NCBI GenBank assembly: GCA_023846275.1
Contig: CM043870.1
Location: 10,611,527 to 10,675,526, forward strand
DNA from: Vanilla planifolia
Lineage: Eukaryota > Streptophyta > Magnoliopsida > Asparagales > Orchidaceae
Length of the DNA: 64,000 nt
Reading direction: 5' to 3'
Position 1 is the stretch's first letter. The number at the start of each line of letters is the position of its first letter. The notes beneath the pieces were generated by a model. The model did not search any database, had not been told where the DNA came from, and was given only the letters and a program-made list of their open reading frames with translations. A program made the translations under genes and the position numbers. This document shows, piece after piece, positions 1-12,999 of the stretch.

Positions 1-960
1 TAATCTTTTTCTATATCCTTATTTGGTATGCTTTGTAGAATTTTATTACTTGTCTAGGCCAACACTTAAATCTTCACTCAAATCCAAATCTGACTTTTAT
101 CTTTAAGTGGATTATCTAAGTTATGATTATATCTAAGTTTAGTCTCACAAGTTTCATTAGTGATTGATGCCTTTTAGGCAAACCTGAGCCATTGAACCTT
201 CCTTAATGCCTCTTTTAAGCCACATATATCCCACAAACCACCATCTTAGGTGTTAACTCATGGACAAAGACTCTTAATAGGGTCACTCATGTTCTTAATC
301 AAGTCAAACCTTATCTTAACTTTAGAAATCCATTTCAAAATATGGTAACTCACTAATCTAAGTTCACATGAGTCCTACTAATGTCTTATTTATTATCTAT
401 CTAGTGTGAGTCACTATGCCCATCCAAATGCTCTTTTGACCTACTCACATAACTCTTCAAATCATCATTTAACATGTTAACCCTTAGCATAAGATACTAT
501 AGGGTTACTCATTATCTTACCTAAATCATCCAAGCCATGCCAAGCATTTATCTATCATAAGAACAAACGAAGTTTCCTTTGGTTGAGCCTGACATCTTCC
601 TCTAAGTACTTGATCATGATCTCCTACACTTTTCCAAGGGTTTAGTTGAGAACTTCTCCATCTCATGGCCTTATTCTAGGCATGCACAAGGCTCACTAAT
701 TATTAATATCCATGATCTAATCCTAAGTTTATATCTAAGATTCTCTTTCATATAAATCAAGATCTAAAGTTTAACTCAAGCTTACCAATTACTAATAACC
801 TTAATTCAAACCTATAATCCCTTATAAGGATTATTCCTTATTATAGACCAAGTCTTAAATTTTCTTATCATGGTTTGAATGTAAGCATAGATTCTCATTA
901 TGCCATAATTCAAGTTGAATATCCAAGGCTATCTTATCCAATTTATAAATTTCATTTGAA
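1..960 (-). mobile_element. Ty3/gypsy LTR fragment (same family as the element at 37.4-48.4 kb)
   Basis: Read on the minus strand, this stretch aligns by eye with about 38,430-39,572, the middle of the 5' LTR of the large gypsy element. Shared landmarks include a run reading TTGAATTATGGCATAATG and, further on, a segment around CCTAAGATGGTGGTTTG. The match reaches the first base of the window, so the fragment continues outside it. It fades at about 950-960, where the first kilobase of the LTR should follow but is not recognisable. It is an old fragment; whether it is a solo LTR or part of a longer copy cannot be seen here. Confidence 0.75.
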
Positions 961-2580
961 ATGCATAGTGTTTTGCATGATATGAATGAAAAGTTAAGGC
1001 ACTAGTCTTTAATATAGTAGAAAAAACTCAATATTAAAGATATTTTTAGAAAGCATGTATGATAATAAATCTAAAACATATGTAACAATATACCATTTTT
1101 TTATATAATTAAAAAATTGTTACAAAAGTTTTTTGAATTGTAGAAGGCTATATCTCTTTATATAAAAGCATTTGAATAATTGGTTGTCAATGTTTTTAGA
1201 GGCCCAATCTATTTCATTGATCTAATGTACTTATAATTATTAGACTTAGTTTATTATGTAATTAAGCTAAACATAAAATAAAAGTCACTTTGAGATGCAA
1301 ATGGAGAAAAAGACATAGATGTGTCTAAAAAATTATTAGTATTTTAAGACTTATGAAATTAGATAGTTCAATTTCTTTTAAGAAATTTTTTTATCTTTAT
1401 GTTTTCATCTTTATTAGTAATATATAAATTTTCTTATAAATAAATCTTCTTATCCTCTATTGTTTTTCCTTATTAGTAAAGAAATTGACTTCTACCTCTT
1501 TGTAGTCTAATTTGTTTTGTTATTCTTTCTCAAAGTTCAATACATAATTATAAAGATAGCACTTATGTTTATTCTTCTCGCATTTTTAATTATATTCTTA
1601 GGTGTTTGAGTTCTAAATGATGAAGTTAAATTAGGCTTAGTAATTTTTTTCAGAGCCTTTATAGATGATCCTAATGATTTATATATGAATTCATAGTTGC
1701 CAAAGTTTGGAATCTCTTAATTGCTATGTCACTAGAATATTTAATGTTTGATAGTAATGTGACTCAACTTCTATTTTGATCTCATAAAGAAGCTCCAAAA
1801 TAAATCTTTTGGTTAACTACCAATCCTTACCAAGGGTGATAAGTCTTAGTTATTAAATCATTAAATATATTAAAATATTTTAAATCATTTTAAAATCATC
1901 TTACTTCAATGGATACAATTATTTATGTAACTCTTATCATAATATCTAGGTATTGTTATTATGTATGGAAATACAATGTTTACTAATTTATAAACTTAGC
2001 AATTATAGTTTTTAACCTATCAATTTTTTTATTTGGTTATGTTTAGGAGAAAAGATAAATAAAAGATATGATTAAATTGATAAAACTTCTTTTATATATT
2101 ATTCAACTAAAATAAAAATATAAATAAATGATGAAAATATACTTAAATTAATTAAATAATTATTAAATAAAAAAATAAATTATGTGATTTTTTCATAAGA
2201 AATAGACTAAGAATAAAGATAAAAAGATTCTAGCATATTTATCATATAGTTTTACTTGGAAGTTTAACTTAAGTATGAAACATTATGGTAATTTAAGTGA
2301 GCTAAAGAAATTAAGTGAATTACTGCCTTACTTGATACTTATGAGTTTCAAAATAGGTTCACTCAAGATTATACCTAGGCTTTCAAATAATGGAAATGTA
2401 ATGAGCACCATATTCATAGTTTATTAATTTGTAACATAATATTCCTATCTTAAAATTAAACTATTTCAGTAAATGAAATAAAATTAGACTTGAAAAAATT
2501 TAAGGCTATCTATGAGTTTCGAATCTTTTAGTTTTCCCACTCAATATTTAAAAATGATCTTCTATATGAAATTGTAGAAA
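961..2580. other. AT-rich stretch without a recognisable gene
   Basis: No long ORF, domain motif or structural RNA is visible on either strand. Composition is very AT-rich with many A and T runs. It lies between the gypsy LTR fragment and a local duplication, and is probably decayed repeat DNA. Confidence 0.5.
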
Positions 2581-2586
2581 TGTTGT

Positions 2587-3150
2587 GATGAAGGCATTTG
2601 TTGACTACAAAAGTTTTACAAATGTTGATACATAAAAATGTTAACAGCACTTCCAAAAAGCAATTCTCAAACTAAATCAAAATAAGTTGAATTATGGGTT
2701 TTGCTTAAACATTGGAGGATTGGTTTTGTTAAGTCAAGTAGTTCACTTTAGATGGCCAACATAGGTTGAGCTAGGTGGATCAAATTTGAGTAGTGCACAT
2801 GCATGGCATGTGCTAGTCTAGCAATTTTTAAAATTATATTTAAAAACATTTAAGACCATTAATGATTACTAAATCTTTTTTATTTCTTACACAACATTTG
2901 AGAAAGATTTTTTTATCTTAACTCATTGACATGTTTTTGGTGATGGCATTGTGACCACAAATCTATAAAACTTTTGACACAAAAAGATGTTAAAAGCACT
3001 TCTTAAAAGTAGTTCCCAAACTAAATTTAAAATAAGTTGAATTCTTGATTTATTTTAGGCATTGAAGGATTGTATTATTCAAGCTAGGAAATTATGTAGG
3101 TGGGTCAACTTTTGGGTAGTGCATATGTAAGGATTGCGCTAGTCTGGTGA
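2587..3150. repeat. Two-unit direct duplication, period about 355 bp
   Basis: A segment starting at 2,587 (GATGAAGGCATTTG) recurs diverged at 2,942 (GATGGCATTGTGACC). The same order of blocks is kept in both units: an ACAAAAG/ACAAAT block, an AAAATGTTAA/AAGATGTTAA block, CAAACTAAAT, AATAAGTTGAATT, CATTGGAGGATTG/CATTGAAGGATTG, and finally GCTAGTCTAG/GCTAGTCTGG near 2,811 and 3,138. The two copies look roughly 75% alike by eye. It may be part of an LTR or an untranslated leader; the family is not recognised. Confidence 0.7.
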
Positions 3151-3736
3151 GTTAAAACTAGTTTGATTTAGCTTAAGTGCTATTTGAGATTAGGGTTTCT
3201 TAGTTCATCACTTTTATTTTATCTAATAGAGGTGCAAATAGGATGAGTATAACTGCATGCTAGGGTCTTGTAGGTGGTTAGGATGTGGCATAGATGTGAA
3301 GGAGGGTTAAGGAAGAAGAGCTAAAATATTGTCCTTCATGAAGGCTATACATGAGGGGTAGTAGTGGCCTTATGTGTGTGTTAGCATTGAGTTATGTGTA
3401 GGGACATCATACATGACATGTGTGGGAGGCAAAGTGTTGGTTGAGGGTGGTAGTAGGCACATGTGGTAGTTGTAGTGGATGATTGCTTTACAATGATGAT
3501 GGATGGTGGAGGCTAGTGGCATAAAGAACTCAAGCAACTTTTTTTTTACTATTTTCAAAAAACTTGATTACAACATAATTGCTAGCAACTAGGAGTAGTG
3601 TCAATGTTGGTACGAAAATCAATGAAATTAAATGAGTTAATAATGGATCATCATAGTGGTTGGAACATCGTGAAAGATGGTAACAAGAGTGAGGGGGAAT
3701 GGGTAGGAGAAATTTCTATTGTTTGACCTCTTGTAA

Positions 3737-3750
3737 GCTCTAATACCAAA
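3737..3750 (-). other. Candidate LTR-element primer-binding site on the minus strand
   Basis: The reverse complement reads TTTGGTATTAGAGCTTAC, close to the TGGTATCAGAGC sequence that plant LTR elements use to bind initiator-Met tRNA. If real, an LTR lies at higher coordinates (up to about 4.8 kb) and the internal region at lower coordinates. No protein domain was recognised on the internal side, so this rests on one short motif. Confidence 0.4.
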
Positions 3751-4875
3751 ACGATGAAAAATCTAAATTGAAATTTAGATGTTCAAATTATAACCTAAAA
3801 AACTTTGGATTGCAACTCAGATTATGCACATATTCACCACAATTTCTAAGAAAAACATAGCCATGTCAAAATCTTTATCATTCCTCTTTTCATTCCATAA
3901 CAAGGATATAAAATATATTATATTACTAAACTATACTCAAAAGCAAAAATGATAAAAATATTTTTTTACAAAAAAATTATAAAAATATAAGAAAATGATA
4001 AAAAATTTTAGAAACTCCTAATGTTCTCTTATATGACTTATTACAACCAATAATAAAATAAAAATTATAGATTAAAAAAAGAAAAAAAAAACTATATGGC
4101 TCACATGATTAGCAAATCATCATCTACTTAATATAACTTATCCCAGATGAAAAGTTATCAAACAAAAAATATAAGTAGATATAAATATACATAGAAGAAA
4201 ATCATAACAATTTTGATAAAAACATTAAAATTTGATAAATAAATTTCAATACAAAGAATCAAAACCAACATCAATTCTCGAGCTAACCACATAGTTATCC
4301 AATTATTGTAGTGGCAATGTAGATATAAATTATTATCTTTATAATTCTTTTCTTTACTCTCCCTATTTTTTATGTTATAACCCTAGTATGTCTCAAATGT
4401 ATTAGCCAAATATGATTTGTGCCAACCATCATAGACTCAATTAACAAATCATAATAATATAATACTAAAACAAACATTATTATATTTAAAAAAATAAAAG
4501 ATCAAATATTACATAATGTTCCATGATAATCACTATGTAAAATCAATAATTTGATCACACTGAACATTACAATTGCTTTTAATAGACATCAAGTGTGCCT
4601 GTAATGCAAGGTTATTAATAAATTTCTTTCCTGTGTATACGTAATCTTCTCATGCTACCACATTTCATATGAGTATCAGTGCAAAACTCTATGTTATTTT
4701 GTTACCAAGAAATAAAACTTTTCTTAAGGGCTTAATTTTCTTCTAACCACATATATCCACATGGTAATCTTTTGCTACCCCATTTTGCATGGTAAGTCAA
4801 GCACCCCATTTTATGATATTTGATTATTGAGCAACACAATATTTACCTTTCACACTTTTAATGCACATACATAAG

Positions 4876-6840
4876 TGTAATATTCTAAAATTAGCTTAAG
4901 CTTATTCATCGATTGAAAATATGCAAATGGTATGGATTATTTTAATATAGGAGTATAATGTTTTAGATGATATGAAGATTAAAGTTTGAAAAATAAAATA
5001 ATAATTTTTGCAATGTGCCTTACAAAGCATATCATAATGCAAAATATTTTGGATCTTGAAATTGAGAATATTTTTCAAGTATTTATTTGGGAAATAAGAA
5101 AGTGGAATAGTTGCCAAGGAAGAGTGAAAACCAGGCAATAAGACGCACTACGTGTTCTATAAAGAGAACATTTTTTTATTTCTTAAACATTCACTGTGAA
5201 TTGAGAGCAGACTTCTTCTATCGAAAATGAACAATTTATAATTGCACCCAACGTCCTTCTAACGAAATATTGATGGTAGTTTATGTTTAACTGGTTTTAC
5301 TGCCTTCCAATTGATATTCTACGGGAAAAAAGGAGCACACGATCGGAAAGTACAATGAGGGGATTGGGGGTTTGAATGTTTGAAAGAGCTTTTAGAGCAA
5401 TCATCTAATAAAGTGGTAGAAGAAATCAAGAAAAGTATAAAAATCAAACAAATATCAGTGAAAAATTTGGAAATTCAAGAGAAAGTGCTGGAAATCATGA
5501 AGAGAAAAAAAGGTAATGTTTTTAGTACATTTTACTTTTGAATTCAAATTTGAATTTGTTTATAGATTTTGTAAGATTGGATTATATTGATTTCATAAAC
5601 TTGGAAATTAGATAGAAAATTTTTGGTTGATTTAAAATTGTAAATGAAATATAGTTTGTAAAAAATGATGATTTATGTAAGAAGAAAATATTGATTTTGG
5701 TTTTGAATGTTAAAAGAAAGTTACTTGGAGTGATTAGTAAGAAACGAGGGTGTGGAAATAATAGGTTTTTAGTTTCTATCAACGATTGGACAATTCAACA
5801 ATGGTTTTGTGGAATATTTAATTAAGAAAAAATTTGAGGAAAAAAATTGATGTGAATAAAAATGTGGAAAGACATAAAAAATAATTTGGAATGCAAAGTT
5901 GGAAGGAATATATGAATCCACATGTAGACCAAAGAAAAAAACTTGTATAAGAAGCAATGCATTATCACATAGTTCAAGTAGTTAAATTTAATAACAATTA
6001 GGTAAGTATGATATTATTATTTTATTTATGTGAAATATATTGACATGATTGAAATGATGAGATTAGCAATATATAATATGACATTTTATATTTTTTGCAT
6101 CACACAAGTGGACACACATGCACACATATACTCATACAAACATATACACATATACATTTACACATGGACACATGCACACACGTGCATGGACACACAAACT
6201 TTCACACACGTGAAAATGCACATACTCACATGCACACACACACACACACACGTACCTTAACAAACATAATATACACAAATATGAATATCATTTAGTTTAC
6301 AGTGATTACATCAAATCATAAGGGGGAAGGAGTGATAATTGACAAGAGAATAAAAAGAAAGAAAATAAAAAAAGTAGTAATATGTGATATGATATTTAAC
6401 TATAAGGGTCTTATAATACATATTAGTTATTATAATGCTATGTCGAGCACTAATACTTTGTGTGGTGTATGATATAAGTATATTTGGCTCCAAAATGAGA
6501 TGTTATATGACAATAGATGGAGATATGAGTCGCTAGCACAATGTACAGTGCTTGATAGACATTTGTTTGGGACCATGCCACACATAATATGATATAAGAT
6601 ATTATGATATGACCTCCTTTGTCCTTAGCACTTTATATAGAGCATCATGAAAAGTATGGTTTAAAGTCATACTAAGATATATTGTTAGCTATAATTGCTT
6701 TATATGTCTATGGGTACAAATTTATAATTATGTGATATGATATGTTGGTATGAGCCATAACATATCAATAAATGACATAAAGTATTCATATAAGACAAGA
6801 TATGATTTGGAACTAGAATAATGGTTAAATGAGAGAAAAA
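4876..6840 (+). mobile_element. LTR-like sequence with a second partial copy at 25.69-26.42 kb
   Basis: At 4,876 the sequence opens TGTAATATTCTAAAATTAGC, a form typical of plant gypsy LTR starts. From about 4,950 to 5,750 it aligns by eye with 25,690-26,425 in the same orientation: shared landmarks are ATAATGCAAAAT, GATCTTGAAA followed by GAGAA, GAAATTCAAGA, AATCAT with AAGGAGAAA-like runs, and TTGGATTATATTGA. Two dispersed diverged copies show a repeat family. The right end is unclear; the 3' tail of LINE A begins at 6,865. The LTR call is inference from the start motif and the repetition. Confidence 0.5.
6108..6255. repeat. Compound CA-rich microsatellite
   Basis: An imperfect ACAC/ACAT array ends in a pure (CA)n block at about 6,233-6,251, inside the LTR-like sequence. 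It creates two short overlapping His/Thr-rich ORFs on the plus strand that are not genes. Confidence 0.9.
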
Positions 6841-6989
6841 TGACCTTAAATATGAAAAAGAGAGTTTTTTTATAAATATAAATTTATTGTATTTTGAAAG
6901 ATTACAAAAGAAGAAGTATAATAGATGTAATGAGGGTAGACCAAAAACCTACAATGAACAAAAGCTAAATAGTTTATAAAATTAATCTT

Positions 6990-7501
6990 CAAAGGTGTTG
7001 GATTTTAAGTTGGTGCTAGCCATTTGGCCAAGAAAGCTTGCCACTACATTACCCTTTTTGAAGATATGTTGTGTTTGAATTATTATATATGTTATCAACT
7101 ATTTGATTTGTTGTGTATTACATACATATTCCATGGAGTGGACATTATGACTTGTACCATGTTAACTATTATTTCATATTCTAATTTCACTTGAATTTTG
7201 TAAGCATCCAAGGTTTTGCATAGTTGGAGTCTTAAAAGTAGAGCCAATCCATTTACTTTCATATTAGTTTTTTTCCAATGAATGTAGAGAAAGACTTCAC
7301 CATCTTACCAAAATGATCTCTAATAATCCCACTATAATCAACATGACTGGGGATACTATGGGCTAATCTATTTCTTACTAAGGGGGAATCCAATTCACAA
7401 ACTAAACACTTTATTATCTGATCTTTGAGAATGGAGAAATCAAACCATATTGAACCAAGTGAGGATTCAATGGGGTTGTTTGAAGTAGTAGAAAGCATCA
7501 A
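6990..7501 (-). pseudogene. LINE A RNase H domain
   Basis: The minus-strand frame from 7,501 ends with SGIIRDHFGKMVKSFSTFIG, matching the GGIIRDxxGxxxxAFS block of plant LINE RNase H. Sequence continuing to lower coordinates reads NGLALLLRLQLCKTLDAY and then STPWNMYVI, corresponding to the AxxxGLxLC helix and a conserved Trp block. Just upstream (about 7,600) a different frame reads SIICWEIWKSYN, the usual ICWEIWKxRN linker. In the family this domain removes RNA from the RNA-DNA hybrid during target-primed reverse transcription. Frames shift between blocks, so it is broken. Confidence 0.8.
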
Positions 7502-8423
7502 AAGATGTTATGATAAGTGAATTGGACATTGTTAACAATGCCACTGACCTAAGGTTTGTTCTTCTCAAATAGTATCAAGTTGTAAGATTTCTAAATCTCC
7601 CAACAAATGATAGAAGGTAGTAGTTGATTAACTTCTTTCCTTGTAGTTTTTGTGAAGCTATTCCTCCACCAATTTTGAGTAAAGAATAGATGTTTTTTAA
7701 ATTCACCTCATGCATGTCTAAGAGATTTGCAAAGAAGCTCTAAATTTTCCTTGATCATTAACAATTGATAAATGCATATTCCAAGTAATCATCAATGGAG
7801 CATAATGGGCACTTGGATGTTAATTAAAAATTGAGTTTGTCTAAGACTTTTGGGAAAGACAATAGCTTATTGAGTAATCACCATATTAAAATGGATAACT
7901 TCAATGAAAACTTCTTATTCTATATTTTTTCTTAAATTAAGAATCTAACCTTTATCACTTATTACTTTTTAAGATAATTTTGTGCTAAAAATTAACATCA
8001 GTGGTGGGCATCTAGTAGTTAAAACAATGAATTTAGAGAACCCTTGATAATTCATTGTAGTATGTTTTATGCTTTTCATATGATTCCAAGTTGAGAATGT
8101 TGTCACTTTTTTACTTCTCAAGAAATATTTAGACTACATGAAAATGGTTTGAAGAGAAGTAGTAATTTGAGCCTTCTTAAAAAACTTCATGCTTACTTTC
8201 TTCCAACTTGCCTAGTGATGTCTATGACAATAGATTGAGTCCCTCCATAGAAATCCATTCATAAGACTTTCAATCCTTTGAAGGAAGTTTTTGAGGGTAG
8301 GAGATTATTGAAGTGTACATTCGATAGAAATGAGTAATTGTTTAATGAGGATTAGCTTCCACTCATGCATAGAAAACATTTCCTCTAGTTAGTTAGATTC
8401 CTACTTATCTTCTCAAGTAAATG

Positions 8424-9386
8424 TTAAAAATGCATCACATTTTTCCTTCCTTTGCAAACTGTACATCCTAAATAAGCAAATGGAATCTTACTAGCCTTGA
8501 AACCCCATAATTGACTAAGTATGTGAATTTTCTCTAGTTTGTAATTTTTATTACATATTAAGAATCTATTTTGAGAGTTGAAGAGTAGCTTAGAGCCCCC
8601 TTGAAATTTCAAAAGGAAATTCATAATGTTAAATATCAATCTTTTATCTACCCTTGTTAATATAATAAAATCGTCTGCAAAGCTAAGATGAGAAATATTT
8701 AAACAACTTATAGGAAGTAAGTAGTTAAGAGAAGTTCCCTCCATGAAGAGATTATTAAGTCCACAACTAAAACTTTTAGTTAAAAAGATGAAGAGGAAAG
8801 GTAATAAAGGATTTCTTATTACCATTAATAATGATTAAAAACTATCTATTACAAATGATGTCAATAATAAACTTAATAAATATTGCATCAAAGCTAAAAT
8901 TTGGAGGGCTTGTTATAGGAAATCCTATGATAACCTATCAAAAAAGATCTTCACATCTATATTTAAATATTAGTTATTCTCTCTTGCTTTCCTTTCAACA
9001 GCATCCACCATTTCTTGTGCTAGAAGTATATTCTTGACAATATTCCGACCCTTAACAAAAACCTAGTTTGTTCATAAGTTATTAAAGAAGGTAGGATTTG
9101 TTGTAATCTAAAGGCTATCAACTTAGAAAAACTTTTCTTAGTAACATTGCATATAAAATGGGTCTATAATCATTAAAAGTTGTAGGATTATCTTTCTTTG
9201 GAATTAGTACTTAGTTTGCATTGGAAATCCCTTTGGTATTGATGTTCTAGTTACGAAATATCTTGTAGCATTCAATATGTTATGTGCAATCACTTCATAG
9301 TAGTAAGAATAAAAGGCTCCATTGAAACCATTATGACCTAGAGCATTATGTGGGTCCATCTGAAAAAACAATTTGCTTACCTTCAT
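8424..9386 (-). pseudogene. LINE A reverse transcriptase domain
   Basis: Two pieces in minus-strand order. The 9,386-9,204 ORF reads MDPHNALGHNGFNGAFY, matching MxxxKAPGPDGFNGxFF, the RT entry block. The 8,825-8,424 ORF (133 residues, the longest in the window) reads LSFADDFIILTR, the catalytic YADD block with Phe for Tyr, then FNSQNRFLI and IPFAYLGCTVCKGRK, matching the LPxxYLGVPxxxGR block. Between them, about 9,200-8,830 should hold the fingers and palm but is badly decayed. The protein would polymerise cDNA at the target nick. It is not functional as it stands. Confidence 0.88.
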
Positions 9387-10199
9387 CCATAACTTCTTTT
9401 AGAAGTTGGTGATCATTTTCCTTAGTCACAAGAGCTAGAAAAAGACTAAGAAAGAAGTCATTTCATTCTTAGGAGATGCTTGCAGCACTTCCTAGAAGTG
9501 TCGAATGGCAACTTCAACAATCTTGTCTTTATCTTCAATCCAATTACTACAAGTCCTTAATATTATGAATTTTAAGCTTGTGTTGTTGCTCTTTTACCAT
9601 TGTAAGAAAGAAATTCGTAATTCTTTCACCCTCTTGAACTTTTCAAAATTTTGCATTTTTTTGTCAAATGTCTTCATTTTTTCATAAAAAGGAGAAGGTG
9701 ATCTTATGCTTTCATCAAGTCTTGTGCTTATTCTTCATTATGATGTAATTCAAAAAGCCCTCTTTTTCAAGGACCTATTCCTTTGATTTCCTTAAGGAAT
9801 AAAAAATGTTGCCAAAATAGACTTGTTTCATTCTTTTAAGCAAGATTTAAGTCATTCAAATTTAAAAGCTAGCCCATACATATCATATATTTTAACAAGA
9901 AAATTCCAATTTTTCTCCATTGTGCTCATAAAGGATCGATAGTTTATCTACATTCTAAAATCTGAAAGGTTTAGGAATTACATGCATCTCTATAAGGAAA
10001 TCGTGCAATAAAAAGGAGTACTTTGAAGTTGGTTTGTTAAGAGGTTGTACTATTAAAGCTGATAGGAGATCAATCTAATTTTGATTCACCATAGTTTTAT
10101 GCAGCCTCTTCTATACCCAATTTCTTTTTCTAACACCAATCCTAGTAAAGGAGCACCTTGAGGAAGGAAGCTCTTTCTTGTTACAATAGTTAGTACATT

Positions 10200-10500
10200 A
10201 ACAATATTTACTAATGACCATAAGATTTAGAGTAGAATGACCCTTGTATTCATTTAAAGAAGTAATAACATTGAAATCTTGTACAATAATCCATAACAAG
10301 CCAAAGGAATTTGCAATAGATCTAAGTTCCTATCATAGAGTCCTTTTATCAATAAAAAAACACTTTGCATATAAGAAAGAGCAACTTACTTGGCCATTCC
10401 AATCATTGTGTTTAGTTAAATGGAGAATGTCTTTCTCTTCATTAAGAAAACTTGGCATTAGAAGCATTTATTCAAAAGTATCCAAATTTGTTTGAATAGA
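10200..10500 (-). pseudogene. LINE A endonuclease (APE-type) remnant
   Basis: Minus-strand reading around 10,285-10,200 gives VQDFNVITSLNEYKGHST, matching GDFNVIxSxxExxGG, the catalytic Asp/Asn block of the L1 endonuclease. An upstream frame (about 10,330) gives a decayed counterpart of the LWxxLxxI segment. The rest of the domain toward 10,740 is barely recognisable. It sits immediately downstream, in LINE direction, of the inserted LTR. Identification rests on this single block plus its position between ORF1 and RT. Confidence 0.7.
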
Positions 10501-10749
10501 TGCACTCACAATAATCAAAATCTAATTTTCTTCTAAGCTTGTCCAATTTTCTTCTATTTTCCATGGGCTCTATATAGTTATGAAAAATAACTTGTGTGAT
10601 TTAATGATAAATTTGAGGTGGCTAATTGAATCTTTTCCCACTGTTCCCTTGATATTCTAAACAAGGTGATTAAGATACTGGTTTGAAGTCTTAATAATTT
10701 GAATTGTCTTTGAACTTTTTTTTGATACCTTTTGGATGAATTGTGGTTC

Positions 10750-12653
10750 AACAAGAAGGCAGTAAATTGTTAAGAATAAAAATTTTAGTTTTTATAAAAT
10801 ATTTTAAGAAAATATTTGAAGTAATTTTATTAAGTTTAATAAATCTCTAAAAGTGATTTTGTATAAATTTTAATTTTGATTTAAAGCATGTTAAAATTTC
10901 TTTTAATAATAAGTTTTATAAAAATTATGTAATAGAAAAATAAGTAAGAATTAAAAATATACTCTAATAATTTTTAAGTGATTCTTTCTAAAGTCAAGCC
11001 TATGTCCACCCCATGTAAAAGTTAGGCAAAACCTTTTGCTAAAAAAGACGAGTATGCTAAACTCTTATAATAATAAAATAAATGGGAACTACGATCTTAT
11101 AATGAAATAAATGAGATAAGCTACAATTACCTTATAACAAAATAGCAATAAAAGAAAAATATTCAATGACATAAAATAAATATTAATAGGAATAAAATTA
11201 TATTCTTGATGAAATGATTAACAAGGAACAAGTATTTTAATGAAATCAATCAAAATAGAAAAAATTGATTACTTAGCTCATTTGAGAAGAAAACAAAATT
11301 TCAAGACTTGATGACTGAAGGACACAGTAATGTATGGAAGCAACAATAGGAACAGGATGATAAGGGCTTAGATATTTTGGCTTGAAACTTTTCTTTAAAT
11401 TGTATAAAAATTTATTTATCATTTTGTTCAAGAATTCAAATATTTATAAACATCTTTTAACAGTTAAAAGTGAATCTTAAACAGGTAAAATAGTCATTAC
11501 AACTTTCACCATTTATATATTTTTAATTAAAAAATTATTATTTAAATCAAATATTTTAATGACTCAAAAAATGAAAAAAATAGCAGTTGCACAAGAGCCA
11601 CTTGATTAGAATGATCTAGGATCGTTCGATCATGAAAATTGTGCAATCGGATGGATGAGATTTAGCTGTCGCTGTTTAGAAATTAGATTTGATCAGGACC
11701 ATTAGATTTGAATCCTGGTTGGATGGTTAGATTTAGATCTTATTCATGGAATAAATAAGGATTTTATGATCGCAAAATTGTGTAGTCGAATGGGGGATAT
11801 ATATATATATATAGTTATTATATAAAGGTGGATGAGATTAGGATCATTCGATTACAAAATTGCATGATCAGATGGCTCTGGCTACTCTCACAATTTGGAA
11901 AGATGTCTCATGAAACAAAGCTTTGGTTTAGTCCCACATTCCAAAAGAGAACAATGATATGTTGTATTTAAAGGTTTACATGATTCTCAAAGATAGTTTT
12001 GAGGGTTGGTTGTCTTGTAATTTGCTCAAGAGATCATTTCTCATGTAGCCAGTGATGCAATATACTTGATTTATAGATGTGATATAAATCATTAGATTTC
12101 ACAATTTCAATCGGGTTTGGGATTGATTTCTCGATCAGTAGTTTTTCAAACGAGTGTATGATCCATTAACTTTACCCAAACAGGTTACTGGAGCGAACCC
12201 ATAAATAGACAGGTAATTTAAAAAACCTTTTTTTACTAATTAATTAATCTTACTATAGCATAATTTTTGTCATATATTTATTAATAATTTCAAAGATATG
12301 ATTAAGCTAAAATGTCAGTTAAAATAAGATGAATAAAAATATCAAAAACCAAAATATTTTTTTATGATGACTAATTTAATTTGTATATTTTGTAATAAAT
12401 ATTTTAATCAAACTTAACATTCTAATAAAAATAAAATTAAAATATCTAAAATTAATTTCAAAATATATATCTTATTGGTTTGTGACTCTAACTAAGATAA
12501 TCTTCATTAGATTTGATATTTGGTCATTTTTTTAAGTTCTCCCATTAATACGGGTATCAACTATCTAAAATTTGAAAAATTTATTTAAATAAATTCATTA
12601 CAAATACTTATGATTTAGTATCATTAATGAAAGAATCATTGCTAGGTCCAACA
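10750..12653 (-). mobile_element. Copia-type LTR (copy A) lying inside LINE A
   Basis: About 1.9 kb aligns with 52,905-54,780 (copy B, same orientation) along its length, and its R/U5 part aligns in inverse orientation with 56,700-57,400 (copy C). On the minus strand it starts TGTTGGACCTAGCAATG at 12,653. A TATA-like TTTATAAA lies at 11,443-11,450. The terminal ATTTTTATTC(C)TAA block (about 10,770) is shared by all three copies. No coding domains adjoin it, so it may be a solo LTR. Divergence from copy B is considerable, so it is old. No clear target-site duplication was found. Confidence 0.78.
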
Positions 12654-12999
12654 TTATAATATTAGATTGGTTGTCTTATCTGTGATATTGTTTTCTCCTT
12701 TTTCTAGATTTTCTATAAATACAAGTATGAAACAACTTCATTCTTACCAAAAACATTCTATACTAAGTGCTCTTTCTTCAAAAAACATTTGTATTAGCTA
12801 GGGAGGCATCCCTTCTATTTTTTCATTGGTTCTTGCTTTGAATCTTATAATCATCTGAAATCAAATGTAGAGATCAAATGCTCTCAATAGCTTGTAATTG
12901 ATCTTTGCTTAATTATTGATCCTATTTGATGGATTTAGTACCTTGCTCATGAAAGTTCTATTAAATATTTAAAGGTTTATTCAGCAATTTCAAGTTTTT

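Noticed and set aside
6030-6295. Two overlapping His/Thr-rich ORFs
   Set aside because: Both are frames of the CA-rich microsatellite.
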